Below, in pieces: positions 26,531 through 35,970 of a DNA stretch of 64,000 bases. The stretch lies in NCBI RefSeq assembly GCF_037963865.1, contig NZ_CP150170.1:4898001-4962000 (forward strand), in the 5' to 3' direction. The notes beneath the pieces were generated by a model that was not told the origin of the DNA, did not search any database, and saw nothing but the letters and a program-made list of their open reading frames with translations. The DNA comes from Paenibacillus sp. FSL R10-2734. GTDB lineage: Bacteria > Bacillota > Bacilli > Paenibacillales > Paenibacillaceae. A program made the translations under genes and the position numbers. Each line of letters opens with the position of its first letter. The stretch's first letter is position 1.

Positions 26531-28513
26531 CGCAGTGTTATTGTTTTCTTTAGTATCAACGACAACTTGGTTACGACCATTATGCTTAGCTTTATACAGC
26601 GCCATATCCGCTCGATAGAACAAAGACTCGACACTTACTCGATCATCCATCCAGCTCCACTCCGCTATACCGCAGGATACAGTTACACTAGGTTCGGTTT
26701 CTTCCATGACCCGCCTGCGTATACGTTCGGCTACAAAGCCTGCCTGCTCCACGCCCATCAATGGTAAATAAACAGATAGTTCCTCTCCACCCCACCTCGC
26801 GGCAATATCGCCTTGACGGATGGAGGACTTCACAATTTCACTAACCTCTTTTAGGATCTTATCGCCTTTTTGATGACCGTAGGTATCATTTACAATCTTG
26901 AACTGGTCAATATCCACAACAATTAAACAACCGCAAAAGTCCTTTGACTGTCTTTCTTTTATCTCTTCGTCCAGATAATGACGAGCATAAAGTCCAGTTA
27001 GGCTGTCTCTGTTCGCAAGACGTCTGACTTCAGCGTGTAGTCTGGCGTTCCCTACCGCTAGTCCAATATGCCCCGCCATCGCCTGCAGCAACCTATAATT
27101 ATCATATGAAAAATAATGCGAATCTCGATGTGCCAACATAATCGCACCTCGTACTTCACCACCCACGCTAAGAGGTGTGGCAATCAGCGACTGTGAACCG
27201 GTAGCATTCATTAGCCGGGAAGTTGTCTTTGGATTATCGATGTAGTCAGACATGATCAGTGATTCTCCTGTGGAATATACTTTTCCACCTAGACCTACTC
27301 CTACTTCTAAAATTTCGTTCTGCAAAGAGGGATGGTTGCAGGCAATAGCTTCCAGCCCACCCTTTTCCTCATTCATATGTAAGATACAGCAGTAATCTGC
27401 ACCAAACATTTCAAGTAACTCTTCAAACGCAAATTGAAAAATATCGCCTAAACGCAAGCTTTGATTCAGACGTTGGGTAAGCTCATTACTCATGCGGAGC
27501 TCGCGAATAAGCTGATTGGAACGCTCATATAGCTTGGCATTCTCAAAAGCAGTCCCTGCCGTATCCGCTACCATGGTTAGAAACCGTAAATCAACGTCTG
27601 GAAAGATTGGATTATCCATCACCATATGGAATACCCCATAAACCCCCTGCTTTCCACCTAACGGAAGACCAATCTCTACATTACGATGATCTTCATCACT
27701 AGTGTGCAGTGCAACACGTCCATCCTTAAACGCCCTAGCACAGACGTCATCACTGGACATGTGGAATGGTAAGGGTTTGACCTGCGGATGAGTGCTGCGG
27801 TGATCTTGAGACATAAACAGCTCGAGTCTGGCTCCTGGATACATCGCAGAGATGCTATCTATGACCTCCGAAAGTACAGCATCCACATCAATGTTATCAT
27901 GCATTCGCTGGACAATCTGAAATAACAAAGAACGGCGATTGCTTTCACGTTCAGCATGGATATGGTTACTTGCAAGATCAGCTACAAATATATGTTCAAA
28001 CTTATGATAGAGACAGGTGCGGTAATGCAGCGACATAGCTTGTGCGATATCTCGCCCACCCATATTATATTGTTGTATAGGCATACAACAGCCCAGAAAA
28101 GCAAAAATTTCATTGTCGACGCGAGTAATCAGCGGAATGGTTAAAAAACTCAGGTCCTTGCCCTCCACAGTTAACTGAACTGTAGAGATTGTTCCTGAGA
28201 TCAAGCTAGAAGCCGCCGCCTGTTCCCACTGCTGTCTCCATAGTTCATGATGATCCCATATGTTGCTTAAGTACTTACCTTCAAAATTCAACACAGACCA
28301 TTCCCATGATTTGGAGAACGGAAGAACATCGAGCCCACCAAACCATTCTTTAAAACTGTCTGCAATTAGATTTTCTAGATAAGGGAAGTCATGGGTTACA
28401 ATTTCCGTTTCCCTAAGCCAGGCGGAGGGATCTTCGGAATCTCTACTAGCGCGTATGTTGTCCTGTAACGGCATACGACTGTCTTTATGGGCGTATGCTT
28501 TCTGCTCTGACAT
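26519..28513 (-). CDS. GAF-GAF-GGDEF diguanylate cyclase
   Basis: 664 residues: an N-terminal region of about 190 residues with no recognised domain, two GAF-like sensor domains (about 210-325 and 350-490) and a C-terminal GGDEF domain (about 505-655). The active-site signature is GGEEL at 575-579, and an RxxD inhibitory site (RQGD) sits five residues upstream, so activity and product inhibition are both expected. No EAL or HD-GYP domain. It should make cyclic-di-GMP. Its position beside rpsD and domain order make it a candidate DgcP/YtrP orthologue. No membrane segments. Confidence 0.9.
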   Translation of the reverse strand: MSEQKAYAHKDSRMPLQDNIRASRDSEDPSAWLRETEIVTHDFPYLENLIADSFKEWFGGLDVLPFSKSWEWSVLNFEGKYLSNIWDHHELWRQQWEQAAASSLISGTISTVQLTVEGKDLSFLTIPLITRVDNEIFAFLGCCMPIQQYNMGGRDIAQAMSLHYRTCLYHKFEHIFVADLASNHIHAERESNRRSLLFQIVQRMHDNIDVDAVLSEVIDSISAMYPGARLELFMSQDHRSTHPQVKPLPFHMSSDDVCARAFKDGRVALHTSDEDHRNVEIGLPLGGKQGVYGVFHMVMDNPIFPDVDLRFLTMVADTAGTAFENAKLYERSNQLIRELRMSNELTQRLNQSLRLGDIFQFAFEELLEMFGADYCCILHMNEEKGGLEAIACNHPSLQNEILEVGVGLGGKVYSTGESLIMSDYIDNPKTTSRLMNATGSQSLIATPLSVGGEVRGAIMLAHRDSHYFSYDNYRLLQAMAGHIGLAVGNARLHAEVRRLANRDSLTGLYARHYLDEEIKERQSKDFCGCLIVVDIDQFKIVNDTYGHQKGDKILKEVSEIVKSSIRQGDIAARWGGEELSVYLPLMGVEQAGFVAERIRRRVMEETEPSVTVSCGIAEWSWMDDRVSVESLFYRADMALYKAKHNGRNQVVVDTKENNNTAKNP

Positions 28514-28695
28514 AACGAAGATCCCCTTTGCATCTCGATTAAGAAAACTATCTTCCCTAGTAACAACAACAACTAATTAACTATATTTTACTCTCTTTCT
28601 TTGTGTATTGCATTATATTTTCATCATTTCCGGGACTTTTTTTTAGGACCAAAGAACTATCGACAAAGATTGACAAAAACTCTTTTAATATACGC

Positions 28696-28723
28696 TTGAC
28701 TTTATATACTGTATTCATATAAT
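28696..28723 (+). promoter_or_regulatory. Sigma-A-type promoter of rpsD
   Basis: TTGACT at 28696-28701 and TATAAT at 28718-28723 with a 16-base spacer, placing transcription start near 28730, about 190 bases ahead of the rpsD ATG and just before the leader structure. Confidence 0.65.
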
Positions 28724-28729
28724 ATTTAT

Positions 28730-28918
28730 TGTTGAACAAGACTGTAACAAGTCTTAATTGGGCGTAACGTTGTGTCACCCTCACGCATTTCGTTACTACC
28801 AGGGCAGCGGCTGAACTTCCCTGGCAGTGTGGAAGCCATTAATGCTAATCACGGATACGAAATGCGGCGCAAATAGGCCCTACCCTGAAATTTCAATTAT
28901 AAAGGAGTCTACTATAAC
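28730..28918 (+). promoter_or_regulatory. Ribosomal protein S4 leader RNA (rpsD autoregulatory element)
   Basis: A long 5' UTR with a 10-bp helix, CGCATTTCGT (28784-28793) with ACGAAATGCG (28857-28866), enclosing a second hairpin CCAGGG (28799-28804) with CCCTGG (28819-28824). Downstream sequence next to AAAGGAG is available for further pairing. Position and shape fit the Firmicute S4 leader, in which excess S4 protein binds its own mRNA and blocks translation. The function is inferred from position and structure, not from a covariance search. Confidence 0.7.
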
Positions 28919-29518
28919 ATGGCACGTTACACCGGACCTAAATTCAAACTCAGCCGCCGTCTGGGCATTTCCCTTAGCGGTACAGGCAAAGACCTGAAAC
29001 GCCCTTTCCCACCAGGACAACACGGCGCTAACCAACGCAGAAAAGTAAGTAACTACGGAATGCAGCTTTTAGAAAAACAAAAACTGCGTCACATGTACGG
29101 CTTGGGAGAGAAGCAATTCCGCACACTCTTCACTAAAGCACAAAAACTTCCAGGTCTTGCGGGCGAAAACTTCATGTTCTTGCTTGAAAGCCGCTTGGAC
29201 AACCTAGTTTACCGTCTTGGATTTGCTAACTCCCGTGCTGGTGCACGTCAGTTGGTATCCCACGGACACGTAACTGTAAACGGCAAAAAAGTCGACATCG
29301 CTTCTTACCGTGTAAGCTTGGGCGACGTTATTGGTCTTCGCGAGAAGAGCCAAAGCATGGCTTCCATCAAAGAAGCTCTTGCTAACCGTTCCCACCTTCC
29401 AGCTTACCTGGAATCTGCTGAAGGATCTTTCGAAGGTAAATTCATTCGTTTGCCAGAACGTTCCGAGCTTTCCCAGGATATCGATGAGAAACAAATCGTC
29501 GAGTTCTACAACCGTTAA
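28919..29518 (+). CDS. rpsD: 30S ribosomal protein S4
   Basis: 199 residues, normal length. The start MARYTGPKFKLSRRLGI and the S4 RNA-binding domain (about 90-150: LESRLDNLVYRLGFANSRAG, HGHVTVNGKK) are unmistakable. S4 nucleates 16S rRNA folding and represses its own synthesis. AAAGGAG is 11 bases upstream. Here it is a single-gene unit with leader and terminator; it carries no CxxC zinc motif near the N-terminus, so it is the zinc-free form. Confidence 0.98.
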   Translation: MARYTGPKFKLSRRLGISLSGTGKDLKRPFPPGQHGANQRRKVSNYGMQLLEKQKLRHMYGLGEKQFRTLFTKAQKLPGLAGENFMFLLESRLDNLVYRLGFANSRAGARQLVSHGHVTVNGKKVDIASYRVSLGDVIGLREKSQSMASIKEALANRSHLPAYLESAEGSFEGKFIRLPERSELSQDIDEKQIVEFYNR

Positions 29519-29543
29519 TATCTCGCTTATAGCGAGTATGACC

Positions 29544-29573
29544 AAAGCCTCCGGATTTATCCGGAGGCTTTTT
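29544..29573 (+). terminator. Terminator of rpsD
   Basis: AAAGCCTCCGGA / TCCGGAGGCTTT with a short ATTT-type loop and a T run, 25 bases after the stop. Confidence 0.88.
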
Positions 29574-29663
29574 GTTATTCTAATAGGGTATCGACACTCC
29601 GAATGCATTCAAAATCGCCAAATTGTGCTATAATAATTCCGTTAAAAGGAGGAATTATCATCG

Positions 29664-32576
29664 ATGGTTCAAGAGAACAAGAAAAAAAACGTAAAGAAGC
29701 CTTCACCCCGCAGATCTGGGCTTAGCAAGTTCGGTTCTGTAGTTAAGTGGATGTTTATTCTTGGCATAATAGGCATTCTATTCGTCGGTGGTGCAGCAGC
29801 AGGATATGTCACTTCCATGGTGAAGGATGAGCCTGTTCGCTCCGAGGAAATGATTCAACAGCAAGTCAGCCAAAATTCTATCACCGGATTCGCATACTTC
29901 CGTGATGGTGCACCGATCGGCCAGCTTCGTACAGAAGAAGACCGAAGGCTCATTGAATACAACGATATCCCCCAGATTATTATTGATGCAGTTCTCGCTA
30001 TTGAGGACAATAATTTCAATGAGCATAATGGCGTGGATTTCAAAGGCACCTTACGTGCCGTCAAACAAAAGTTATTAAATGAATCCGTTCAGACCGGAGG
30101 CAGTACACTTACTCAACAGCTCGCTAGACGTGTATTCCTCAATCTAGATCGCACAGAAGATCGCAAAGCAAAAGAAATTCTACTCTCGCTTAGACTAGAG
30201 CGTTTTTTGACCAAGCAAGAGATTTTAACGGCTTATCTGAACAAGGTTCCGTTTGGTAATGGTTCGAATGGCTACAACGTATTTGGGATTAAAGCTGCAT
30301 CCAAAGGTATATTCGGTCTGGATGATCTAGACAAGTTGAATATTGCCCAAGCGGCGTATTTGGCCGGTCTTCCACAGCTCCCATCCAAATATTCGGCCTT
30401 CAATGGCGTTGGAGAATTTAACGAAAAGGCGTTCAATAGAGCTATAGACCGTCAACAGCTTGTACTGCGTCGTATGCTAGAGGAGAACAAAATCACTACC
30501 TCTCAGTATGATGAAGCTCTTAAATTTGATATTAAGAGTTCTCTTGCTCCTCACACCAAGAAAGCCTACGCTACATATCCATACTTAATGCTGGAAACCG
30601 AGCGTAAAGCGGCTGAGATTATTCTGTCACTAAATGAAGAGAAAAACGGTACAACTGATACTGCTAGCTCTAGTGATGATACCGTACTTCTTGAGGAAGC
30701 AAGACAACAGTTAATGACCGGTGGTTACCGAGTCTACACCACGATTGATAAGAAAGTATACAGTGCAATGCACAGTATTTCCGAAGATAGTAATAATTTC
30801 ACCAAGGACAGCAAAACAAAAGGTATCGAACAGACGGCTGGCATGTTGATCGACAACAAGACCGGAGCCATTCTCGGTATGATTGAGGGTCGCGATTTTA
30901 ATGTCGAGCAAATGAACTACGCAACCCAAATGATCCGGCAGCCTGGTTCTACGATGAAGCCGATTTCAGCATACTTACCTGCCTTGGATGCAGGACTGAT
31001 TCAACCTGCTGGGATCTTGGACGATGCTCCAATCATTTTGAAGGATGGTGGAAAAGGCTTCCATATCCCTAAAAATGCTAACAATCGTTATCAAGGCTTA
31101 GTTACTGCTCGCTATGCGCTTAATAAATCCCTCAATATACCGGCGCTTAAACTGTTTAACGAGAAGGTCGGAATAGAGGATGCTTGGGCCTTTACTAAAA
31201 AGCTAGGGATTACTACCCTCACCGAAGATGATTACAGCGCGCAAACTGGGGTTATAGGTGGTCTTCGATACGGTACCTCTGTTGAAGAATTAACCAATGC
31301 CTATTCCGCCATTGGCAATAAGGGAGCATTTAATGATGCTTACATGATCGAGAAGATTGTGGATTCGGAAGGCAAGATTGTTTACCAGCACAAGGTTAAC
31401 CCTGAACAAGTATTCTCTGAGCAAACTGCTTATCTAATGACCGATATGCTGCGTACAGTAATCACAGAAGGTACTGCAAGTACAGTAAGAAGAGATTATA
31501 AACACTTTAAAGATGTTCCGATTGTAGGTAAAACTGGCTCCACTCAGAACTACGGAGATGTTTGGTTCATGGGCTACACACCTGATGTCACACTTGGCAT
31601 GTGGGTTGGTTATAAAGAACAAATCAATACCCTTACAGGAGATACACAAAAACGACAAGCACAGACCTTATGGGCTAAAGTCATGAATGCTGTTATTGAT
31701 AAGCAGCCCGACTTGTTTGTTACAGACAAATTCACACAACCTGAAGGAATTACCAAAAAGACAGTTTCCGCATACAGCGGTAAACTGCCAACGGATCTGA
31801 CAGACAAATTCACAACGGATATATTCAATGTGAAATATGTACCTACTGAGCGCGACGATGGGATTTCCAAAGCCAAGTATATTACTTACAATGGCGTCAA
31901 TTATATCCCGCTCGAAGGTACACCAGAGGATTTCCTGAAGGAAAAAATCGTAGTCAAACGTGATAAACCAATCCAGGAATTAGTTAAGGAGCTCTTGGCA
32001 GCCTTCCCTAAGATGAAGGATCATAAATCGCTGGAGTATTATATGCCAGCTGATGCTAAGACAGATTTCCCTACTGAAGTCGATCCACGCGTGGACGATG
32101 GCACTGCCCCTACTGCTCCTGGGAATGTTAATGTCTCATATAGTACTGGGAAAGCTGTGATCACCTTCTCCCCAAGTGGCTCTGCAGATGTAGTAGGATA
32201 CCGCTTATATCGCTCTTTAAACGGTGGGTCTTTCCAGAAGCAAGCTGTAATCATGGCTGACGAGAATAAGTCGTTCTCTCCAGGAACGCCTGCGAGTGCC
32301 AATGCAATATTCTATGTTACTGCCGTTGATGTCGCAGGTAATGAGACGTCTTCTGGTAGCGTTTCTGGAGGTGTTACACCAACACCGGAAGCAACACCAA
32401 CTCCGGATCAGCAACCGGAGACAACGCCTCCTACAGACTCTGAGAGCACTCCAGGAGAGGATATTGATGTTCCAGGAACCATTCTACCCACTCCTACATC
32501 AACGCCAACTGGCGAAGGTAACAGTAACGGAAACAGTAATAGTGGAACAGCCGGTAATACGACTGGAAACCATTAA
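29664..32576 (+). CDS. Class A penicillin-binding protein (PBP1A-type) with C-terminal FN3 domain
   Basis: 970 residues. A short basic cytoplasmic tail, one membrane anchor (about 28-50), a glycosyltransferase domain with catalytic Glu114 (IEDNNFNEHNGVD) and GGSTLTQQ, then a transpeptidase domain with S429-TMK, SLN and K623-TG. A fibronectin type III domain (about 817-900) is followed by a Thr/Pro-rich then Asn/Gly/Ser-rich tail. It polymerises and cross-links peptidoglycan outside the membrane. Ribosome binding site AAAAGGAGG. The FN3 plus linker tail may tether it to the wall. Single-gene unit between rpsD and acsA. Confidence 0.93.
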   Translation: MVQENKKKNVKKPSPRRSGLSKFGSVVKWMFILGIIGILFVGGAAAGYVTSMVKDEPVRSEEMIQQQVSQNSITGFAYFRDGAPIGQLRTEEDRRLIEYNDIPQIIIDAVLAIEDNNFNEHNGVDFKGTLRAVKQKLLNESVQTGGSTLTQQLARRVFLNLDRTEDRKAKEILLSLRLERFLTKQEILTAYLNKVPFGNGSNGYNVFGIKAASKGIFGLDDLDKLNIAQAAYLAGLPQLPSKYSAFNGVGEFNEKAFNRAIDRQQLVLRRMLEENKITTSQYDEALKFDIKSSLAPHTKKAYATYPYLMLETERKAAEIILSLNEEKNGTTDTASSSDDTVLLEEARQQLMTGGYRVYTTIDKKVYSAMHSISEDSNNFTKDSKTKGIEQTAGMLIDNKTGAILGMIEGRDFNVEQMNYATQMIRQPGSTMKPISAYLPALDAGLIQPAGILDDAPIILKDGGKGFHIPKNANNRYQGLVTARYALNKSLNIPALKLFNEKVGIEDAWAFTKKLGITTLTEDDYSAQTGVIGGLRYGTSVEELTNAYSAIGNKGAFNDAYMIEKIVDSEGKIVYQHKVNPEQVFSEQTAYLMTDMLRTVITEGTASTVRRDYKHFKDVPIVGKTGSTQNYGDVWFMGYTPDVTLGMWVGYKEQINTLTGDTQKRQAQTLWAKVMNAVIDKQPDLFVTDKFTQPEGITKKTVSAYSGKLPTDLTDKFTTDIFNVKYVPTERDDGISKAKYITYNGVNYIPLEGTPEDFLKEKIVVKRDKPIQELVKELLAAFPKMKDHKSLEYYMPADAKTDFPTEVDPRVDDGTAPTAPGNVNVSYSTGKAVITFSPSGSADVVGYRLYRSLNGGSFQKQAVIMADENKSFSPGTPASANAIFYVTAVDVAGNETSSGSVSGGVTPTPEATPTPDQQPETTPPTDSESTPGEDIDVPGTILPTPTSTPTGEGNSNGNSNSGTAGNTTGNH

Positions 32577-32606
32577 TAAGTAGTCATTAGAATAAATCCA
32601 CACAGT

Positions 32607-32648
32607 AAAACACCGTTCCCTTGAATTCATAAGGGAACGGTGTTTTTT
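32607..32648. terminator. Bidirectional terminator between the PBP gene and acsA
   Basis: AAAACACCGTTCCCTT / AAGGGAACGGTGTTTT stem of about 16 bp with A and T runs, between convergent genes. Confidence 0.9.
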
Positions 32649-32658
32649 ATAATCCAAT

Positions 32659-34383
32659 CTAATCCTCTATCGTTGATAAATCGCCAGTCGGGAGGTGAAG
32701 CTCCCAAGCCTTTAATACACGCCGCATAATTTTACCAGATCGTGTCTTAGGAAGCTTATCCTTAAATTCAATCTCTCTAGGTGCAGCATGTGCAGACAGT
32801 CCGGCTTTAACAAATGCCGCGATCTCCTCTTTGAGAGCAGCAGTAGGAGTATAGCCTTCCCTGAGCGAGATAAACGCCTTAATAATTTCTCCCCGCACAA
32901 GGTCTGGTTTACCAATTACGCCCGCTTCTGCCACAGCTGGATGCTCTACCAATTTACTCTCCACTTCAAAGGGTCCAATACGCTCACCAGAAGAGTTGAT
33001 AACGTCATCAATCCGTCCTTGGAACCAGAAATATCCATCATCATCCATATATGCGGAATCACCAGAAATGTACCAGCCAGGAATACGGAAATACTCCTCA
33101 TACTTCGTCTGATTGTTCCAGATCGAATTCATCATGGATGGCCAAGGAGTCCGTATCGCAAGATTACCCATAGAGAATGGCGGAAGAACATTGCCTTTAT
33201 CATCTAGAATCGCCGCTTCAATACCCGGTAACGGACGACCCATAGAGCCTGGTTTGATATCCATTCCAGGATAGTTGCAGATCAGCTGCGCCCCCGTCTC
33301 TGTCATCCACCAAGTATCATGAATGCGCTGATTGTAAAATTTATCTCCCCACCGTACTACTTCAGGATTTAACGGCTCTCCAACAGACAGGACATGGCGC
33401 AGGCTGCTCAAATCAATCCCCTGAATAGAACTCTCTCCTGCACCCATCAACATACGAAACGCTGTAGGTGCACTGTACCAAACACTAACTTTATTTCGTT
33501 CAATCGTCTTGTACCAATCCTGAGGGCTAAACCGCCCCCCTCTCACAACATTCGTTGCCCCATTTAACCATGGAGAAAATATTCCGTAAGATGTTCCTGT
33601 CACCCAGCCCGGATCTGCTGTACACCAGTAAATATCATCCGGTCGTAGATCCAGCACCACTCTACCTGTATAATAATGTTGAATCATTGCTCTTTGTACA
33701 TGATAAACGCCTTTAGGTTTTCCCGTAGAACCAGATGTATAATGCATGATAAGGCCATCGTCCAGGTCGAGCCATTCCAAATCGAGATCAGAAGATGCGC
33801 TAGCCATCTCCTCAGTGAAGCCTAAGTTACCTTGCTCGATATCAGTGGTACCGCCTACTAGAAAAATATGACGCAAATTCGGAAGCTCATCTCGTTTTAC
33901 ACGATGAAGTAGTTCAGGCGTAGTAACTAAAGCAACGGCACCGCTATCTTCCAGCCGGTCCTTAACTGCTGTCTCCATGAAGGCTTCGAACAGAGGGCCT
34001 GCTATTGCCCCAATCTTCAAAATGCCTAGTAAACTAAAATATAGTTCCGGTTGACGAGGCATAAAAATAAATACCCGATCTCCCTTACCGATACCATATT
34101 TACGCAATACATTTCCGAACCGATTCGACCGTTCCTGCAGATCGGCAAATGTATAGGATTCATCCCGCACCGCATCACTGTAGAGCAGGGCCGTTGTCGC
34201 TCCCCGTCCTTCTTGAACGTGGCGATCCACTGCTTCATGTGCCATATTTACTTTGCCAGTGTCATACCATGAGAAGTTACGTTCAACATCCTCCCACTTA
34301 AAATTGGCTACTGCCTGGGTGTAATCAGACATATTGGAGCTCTGCACACGGCCAGGCAAAATTTCGCTATGGACTTGACCCAT
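32659..34383 (-). CDS. acsA: Acetyl-CoA synthetase
   Basis: About 574 residues from the ATG at 34383 (GGGAGG 9 bases upstream; the longer reading starts inside that site). The adenylate-forming motif YTSGSTGKPKG and the C-terminal PKTRSGKIMRR are present; the lysine at about residue 551 is the one acetylated in this enzyme family. It converts acetate, ATP and CoA to acetyl-CoA via acetyl-AMP. The sequence is close to B. subtilis AcsA throughout. It is divergent from acuA across a cre-like site, as in Bacillus, implying shared catabolite repression and post-translational control by AcuA. Confidence 0.96.
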   Translation of the reverse strand: MGQVHSEILPGRVQSSNMSDYTQAVANFKWEDVERNFSWYDTGKVNMAHEAVDRHVQEGRGATTALLYSDAVRDESYTFADLQERSNRFGNVLRKYGIGKGDRVFIFMPRQPELYFSLLGILKIGAIAGPLFEAFMETAVKDRLEDSGAVALVTTPELLHRVKRDELPNLRHIFLVGGTTDIEQGNLGFTEEMASASSDLDLEWLDLDDGLIMHYTSGSTGKPKGVYHVQRAMIQHYYTGRVVLDLRPDDIYWCTADPGWVTGTSYGIFSPWLNGATNVVRGGRFSPQDWYKTIERNKVSVWYSAPTAFRMLMGAGESSIQGIDLSSLRHVLSVGEPLNPEVVRWGDKFYNQRIHDTWWMTETGAQLICNYPGMDIKPGSMGRPLPGIEAAILDDKGNVLPPFSMGNLAIRTPWPSMMNSIWNNQTKYEEYFRIPGWYISGDSAYMDDDGYFWFQGRIDDVINSSGERIGPFEVESKLVEHPAVAEAGVIGKPDLVRGEIIKAFISLREGYTPTAALKEEIAAFVKAGLSAHAAPREIEFKDKLPKTRSGKIMRRVLKAWELHLPTGDLSTIED

Positions 34384-34495
34384 CACTCTTGCCTCCCTCA
34401 CTCGTTTGATTTAAGCTTTAAGGGTAAGACTCTTCTCTTAGATAATGATGTCAATGCAATGAATGTGAATTTTTTATGTCTGAATTAGTATATCA

Positions 34496-34511
34496 TAGCA
34501 AACGTTTACAT
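34496..34511. promoter_or_regulatory. Candidate cre site (CcpA operator) between acsA and acuA
   Basis: TAGCAAACGTTTACAT matches the cre consensus WTGWAARCGYWWWCWW at 14 of 16 positions, with the CG core and the right half intact. It lies 33 bp upstream of acuA and about 110 bp upstream of acsA. In B. subtilis both acsA and acuABC are known CcpA targets, and ccpA itself is encoded 1.5 kb downstream here. Binding is inferred. Confidence 0.65.
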
Positions 34512-34543
34512 TCCATATTTTATCATCTGAAAGGAGCGCGGCT

Positions 34544-35176
34544 ATGGAACATCGAAAAATCCCTGTTTCCCATACACTTTCATATAAAGGTAGAACAATT
34601 ACAGTAAGCGGCCCCCGATCTCCAGAGGACCTAGAAGCCCTCCACATGCATCTTGATCTCGATGCCTTCCGTAAGCCGATAGAACAGAAAGAAGCTCTTG
34701 TAGAGATTGCTAGCTTGGCAGAAGGACGTATAATTACAGCTGTAGAGAATGACACTATTGTAGGCTATGTAACCTTTCATTATCCGGATGAAATGGAGCT
34801 GTGGTCACAGGGTGGAATGATGGATCTAGTTGAGCTTGGGGCTATTGAGGTGAGTAATGATTATAGGGGAGCCGGACTTGGCCGGCTGCTGATTTCCACT
34901 GCTTTTGAGCAGGAGCAATTGGAGAATTGTATTGTCTTCACAACAGAGTATTATTGGCACTGGGATTTAAAAGGAAGCGGGCTTGATGTATGGGCTTATC
35001 GTCAAATGATGGAGCGACTAATGAAAACAGTAAATATGGTTTGGTATGCTACGGATGATCCCGAAATCTGTTCACATCCAGCGAACTGTCTAATGGTTCG
35101 TATAGGACAAGAGGTACCCATGTCCTCACAGGAGACCTTTGACAGGGTACGCTTTAGACAGCGCTTTATGTACTAA
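34544..35176 (+). CDS. acuA: Protein acetyltransferase AcuA (GNAT)
   Basis: 210 residues, the same length as B. subtilis AcuA. Segments EALVEIASLAEGRII, ELGAIEV, TTEYYWHWDLKG and SHPANCLM are near-identical in pattern, and RGAGLGRLL is the acetyl-CoA-binding loop. AcuA acetylates the active-site lysine of AcsA and switches it off. AAAGGAG precedes the ATG. In Bacillus it is followed by acuB and acuC (the deacetylase); here neither is present, and the next gene is mtnN on the other strand. Confidence 0.94.
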   Translation: MEHRKIPVSHTLSYKGRTITVSGPRSPEDLEALHMHLDLDAFRKPIEQKEALVEIASLAEGRIITAVENDTIVGYVTFHYPDEMELWSQGGMMDLVELGAIEVSNDYRGAGLGRLLISTAFEQEQLENCIVFTTEYYWHWDLKGSGLDVWAYRQMMERLMKTVNMVWYATDDPEICSHPANCLMVRIGQEVPMSSQETFDRVRFRQRFMY

Positions 35177-35183
35177 ATAACTA

Positions 35184-35879
35184 TTAGAGGTGCTGCAGCA
35201 TAAATTCTAGTATAGAATGTGAGCGATGTGAGGCTTCCACCGTGAATTGCTTAAAATTCACCTCTGCTGACCCATCAGACTTATCTGACATCGAACGAAT
35301 AATAACAAAGGGAGTGGCGTTCATCTCGCATACTTGAGCAACCGACGCCCCTTCCATTTCCACACATGCTCCATCCAATTCCTCTCTTAATTTAGCTACA
35401 ATCTCCGCATTAGAAATGAATTGATCCCCTGAAAGCACCTTGCCGACCAAGTACTTTTGGCCTAGCTCGTTGCACGCCCTCTCAGCAAGTTGTACCAATG
35501 CAGGGTCTGCCTGAAAAATGGAATTTTCCTGATAAGGTATTTCGCCTCTTGAAAACCCAAGCGCCGTAGCATCCATATCATGCTGTACACAAGTAGACGA
35601 TATTACAATATCTCCAATATTCAATTCAGGGTGCACAGCTCCAGCAACCCCAGTAAACAACACACGTGATACACCAAAGGAATGGATTAGAATTTGTGTC
35701 GTAACCGCAGCATTCACTTTGCCTACCCCAGATTTACAGAGCACTACCGACTTTCCTAATATATTTCCTATGTAATAATGAATTCCTGCTTTGACTTTCG
35801 CCTCCTTATTCTCCATCCCTTCCAGCAAAAGCTTAATTTCTTCATCCATTGCACCAATTAATCCGATAATTTCACGCAA
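35184..35879 (-). CDS. mtnN: 5'-methylthioadenosine/S-adenosylhomocysteine nucleosidase
   Basis: About 231 residues starting at the TTG at 35879, which has AAGGAGG 8 bases upstream and gives the standard start REIIGLIGAMDEE. A longer reading to 35933 adds residues with no family resemblance. Catalytic features: AMDEE (Glu acid/base), GVAGAV, and the C-terminal VEMEGASVAQVC and SMSDKSDG with the catalytic Asp. It cleaves the glycosidic bond of MTA and SAH, recycling adenine and methionine and feeding the autoinducer-2 route. It lies directly downstream of ccpA, separated by a terminator. Confidence 0.94.
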   Translation of the reverse strand: MREIIGLIGAMDEEIKLLLEGMENKEAKVKAGIHYYIGNILGKSVVLCKSGVGKVNAAVTTQILIHSFGVSRVLFTGVAGAVHPELNIGDIVISSTCVQHDMDATALGFSRGEIPYQENSIFQADPALVQLAERACNELGQKYLVGKVLSGDQFISNAEIVAKLREELDGACVEMEGASVAQVCEMNATPFVIIRSMSDKSDGSAEVNFKQFTVEASHRSHSILEFMLQHL

Positions 35880-35919
35880 AGTCAACGCCTCCTTCGAAGA
35901 TTTTTCTCTGTAAAAAAGC

Positions 35920-35943
35920 ATAAAAAGCTCCAAAAGGAGCTTT
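35920..35943 (-). terminator. Terminator of ccpA
   Basis: Minus-strand AAAGCTCC / GGAGCTTT stem with a TTTT loop, followed by TTA; lies between the ccpA stop and the mtnN start, so mtnN is expected to have its own promoter or depend on read-through. Confidence 0.7.
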
Positions 35944-35970
35944 CTACGGAATTATTGTTTAGTTCTTAAA

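Noticed and set aside
28581..28784. Minus-strand frame of 67 codons upstream of rpsD
   Set aside because: It overlaps the rpsD promoter and leader region and has no ribosome binding site.
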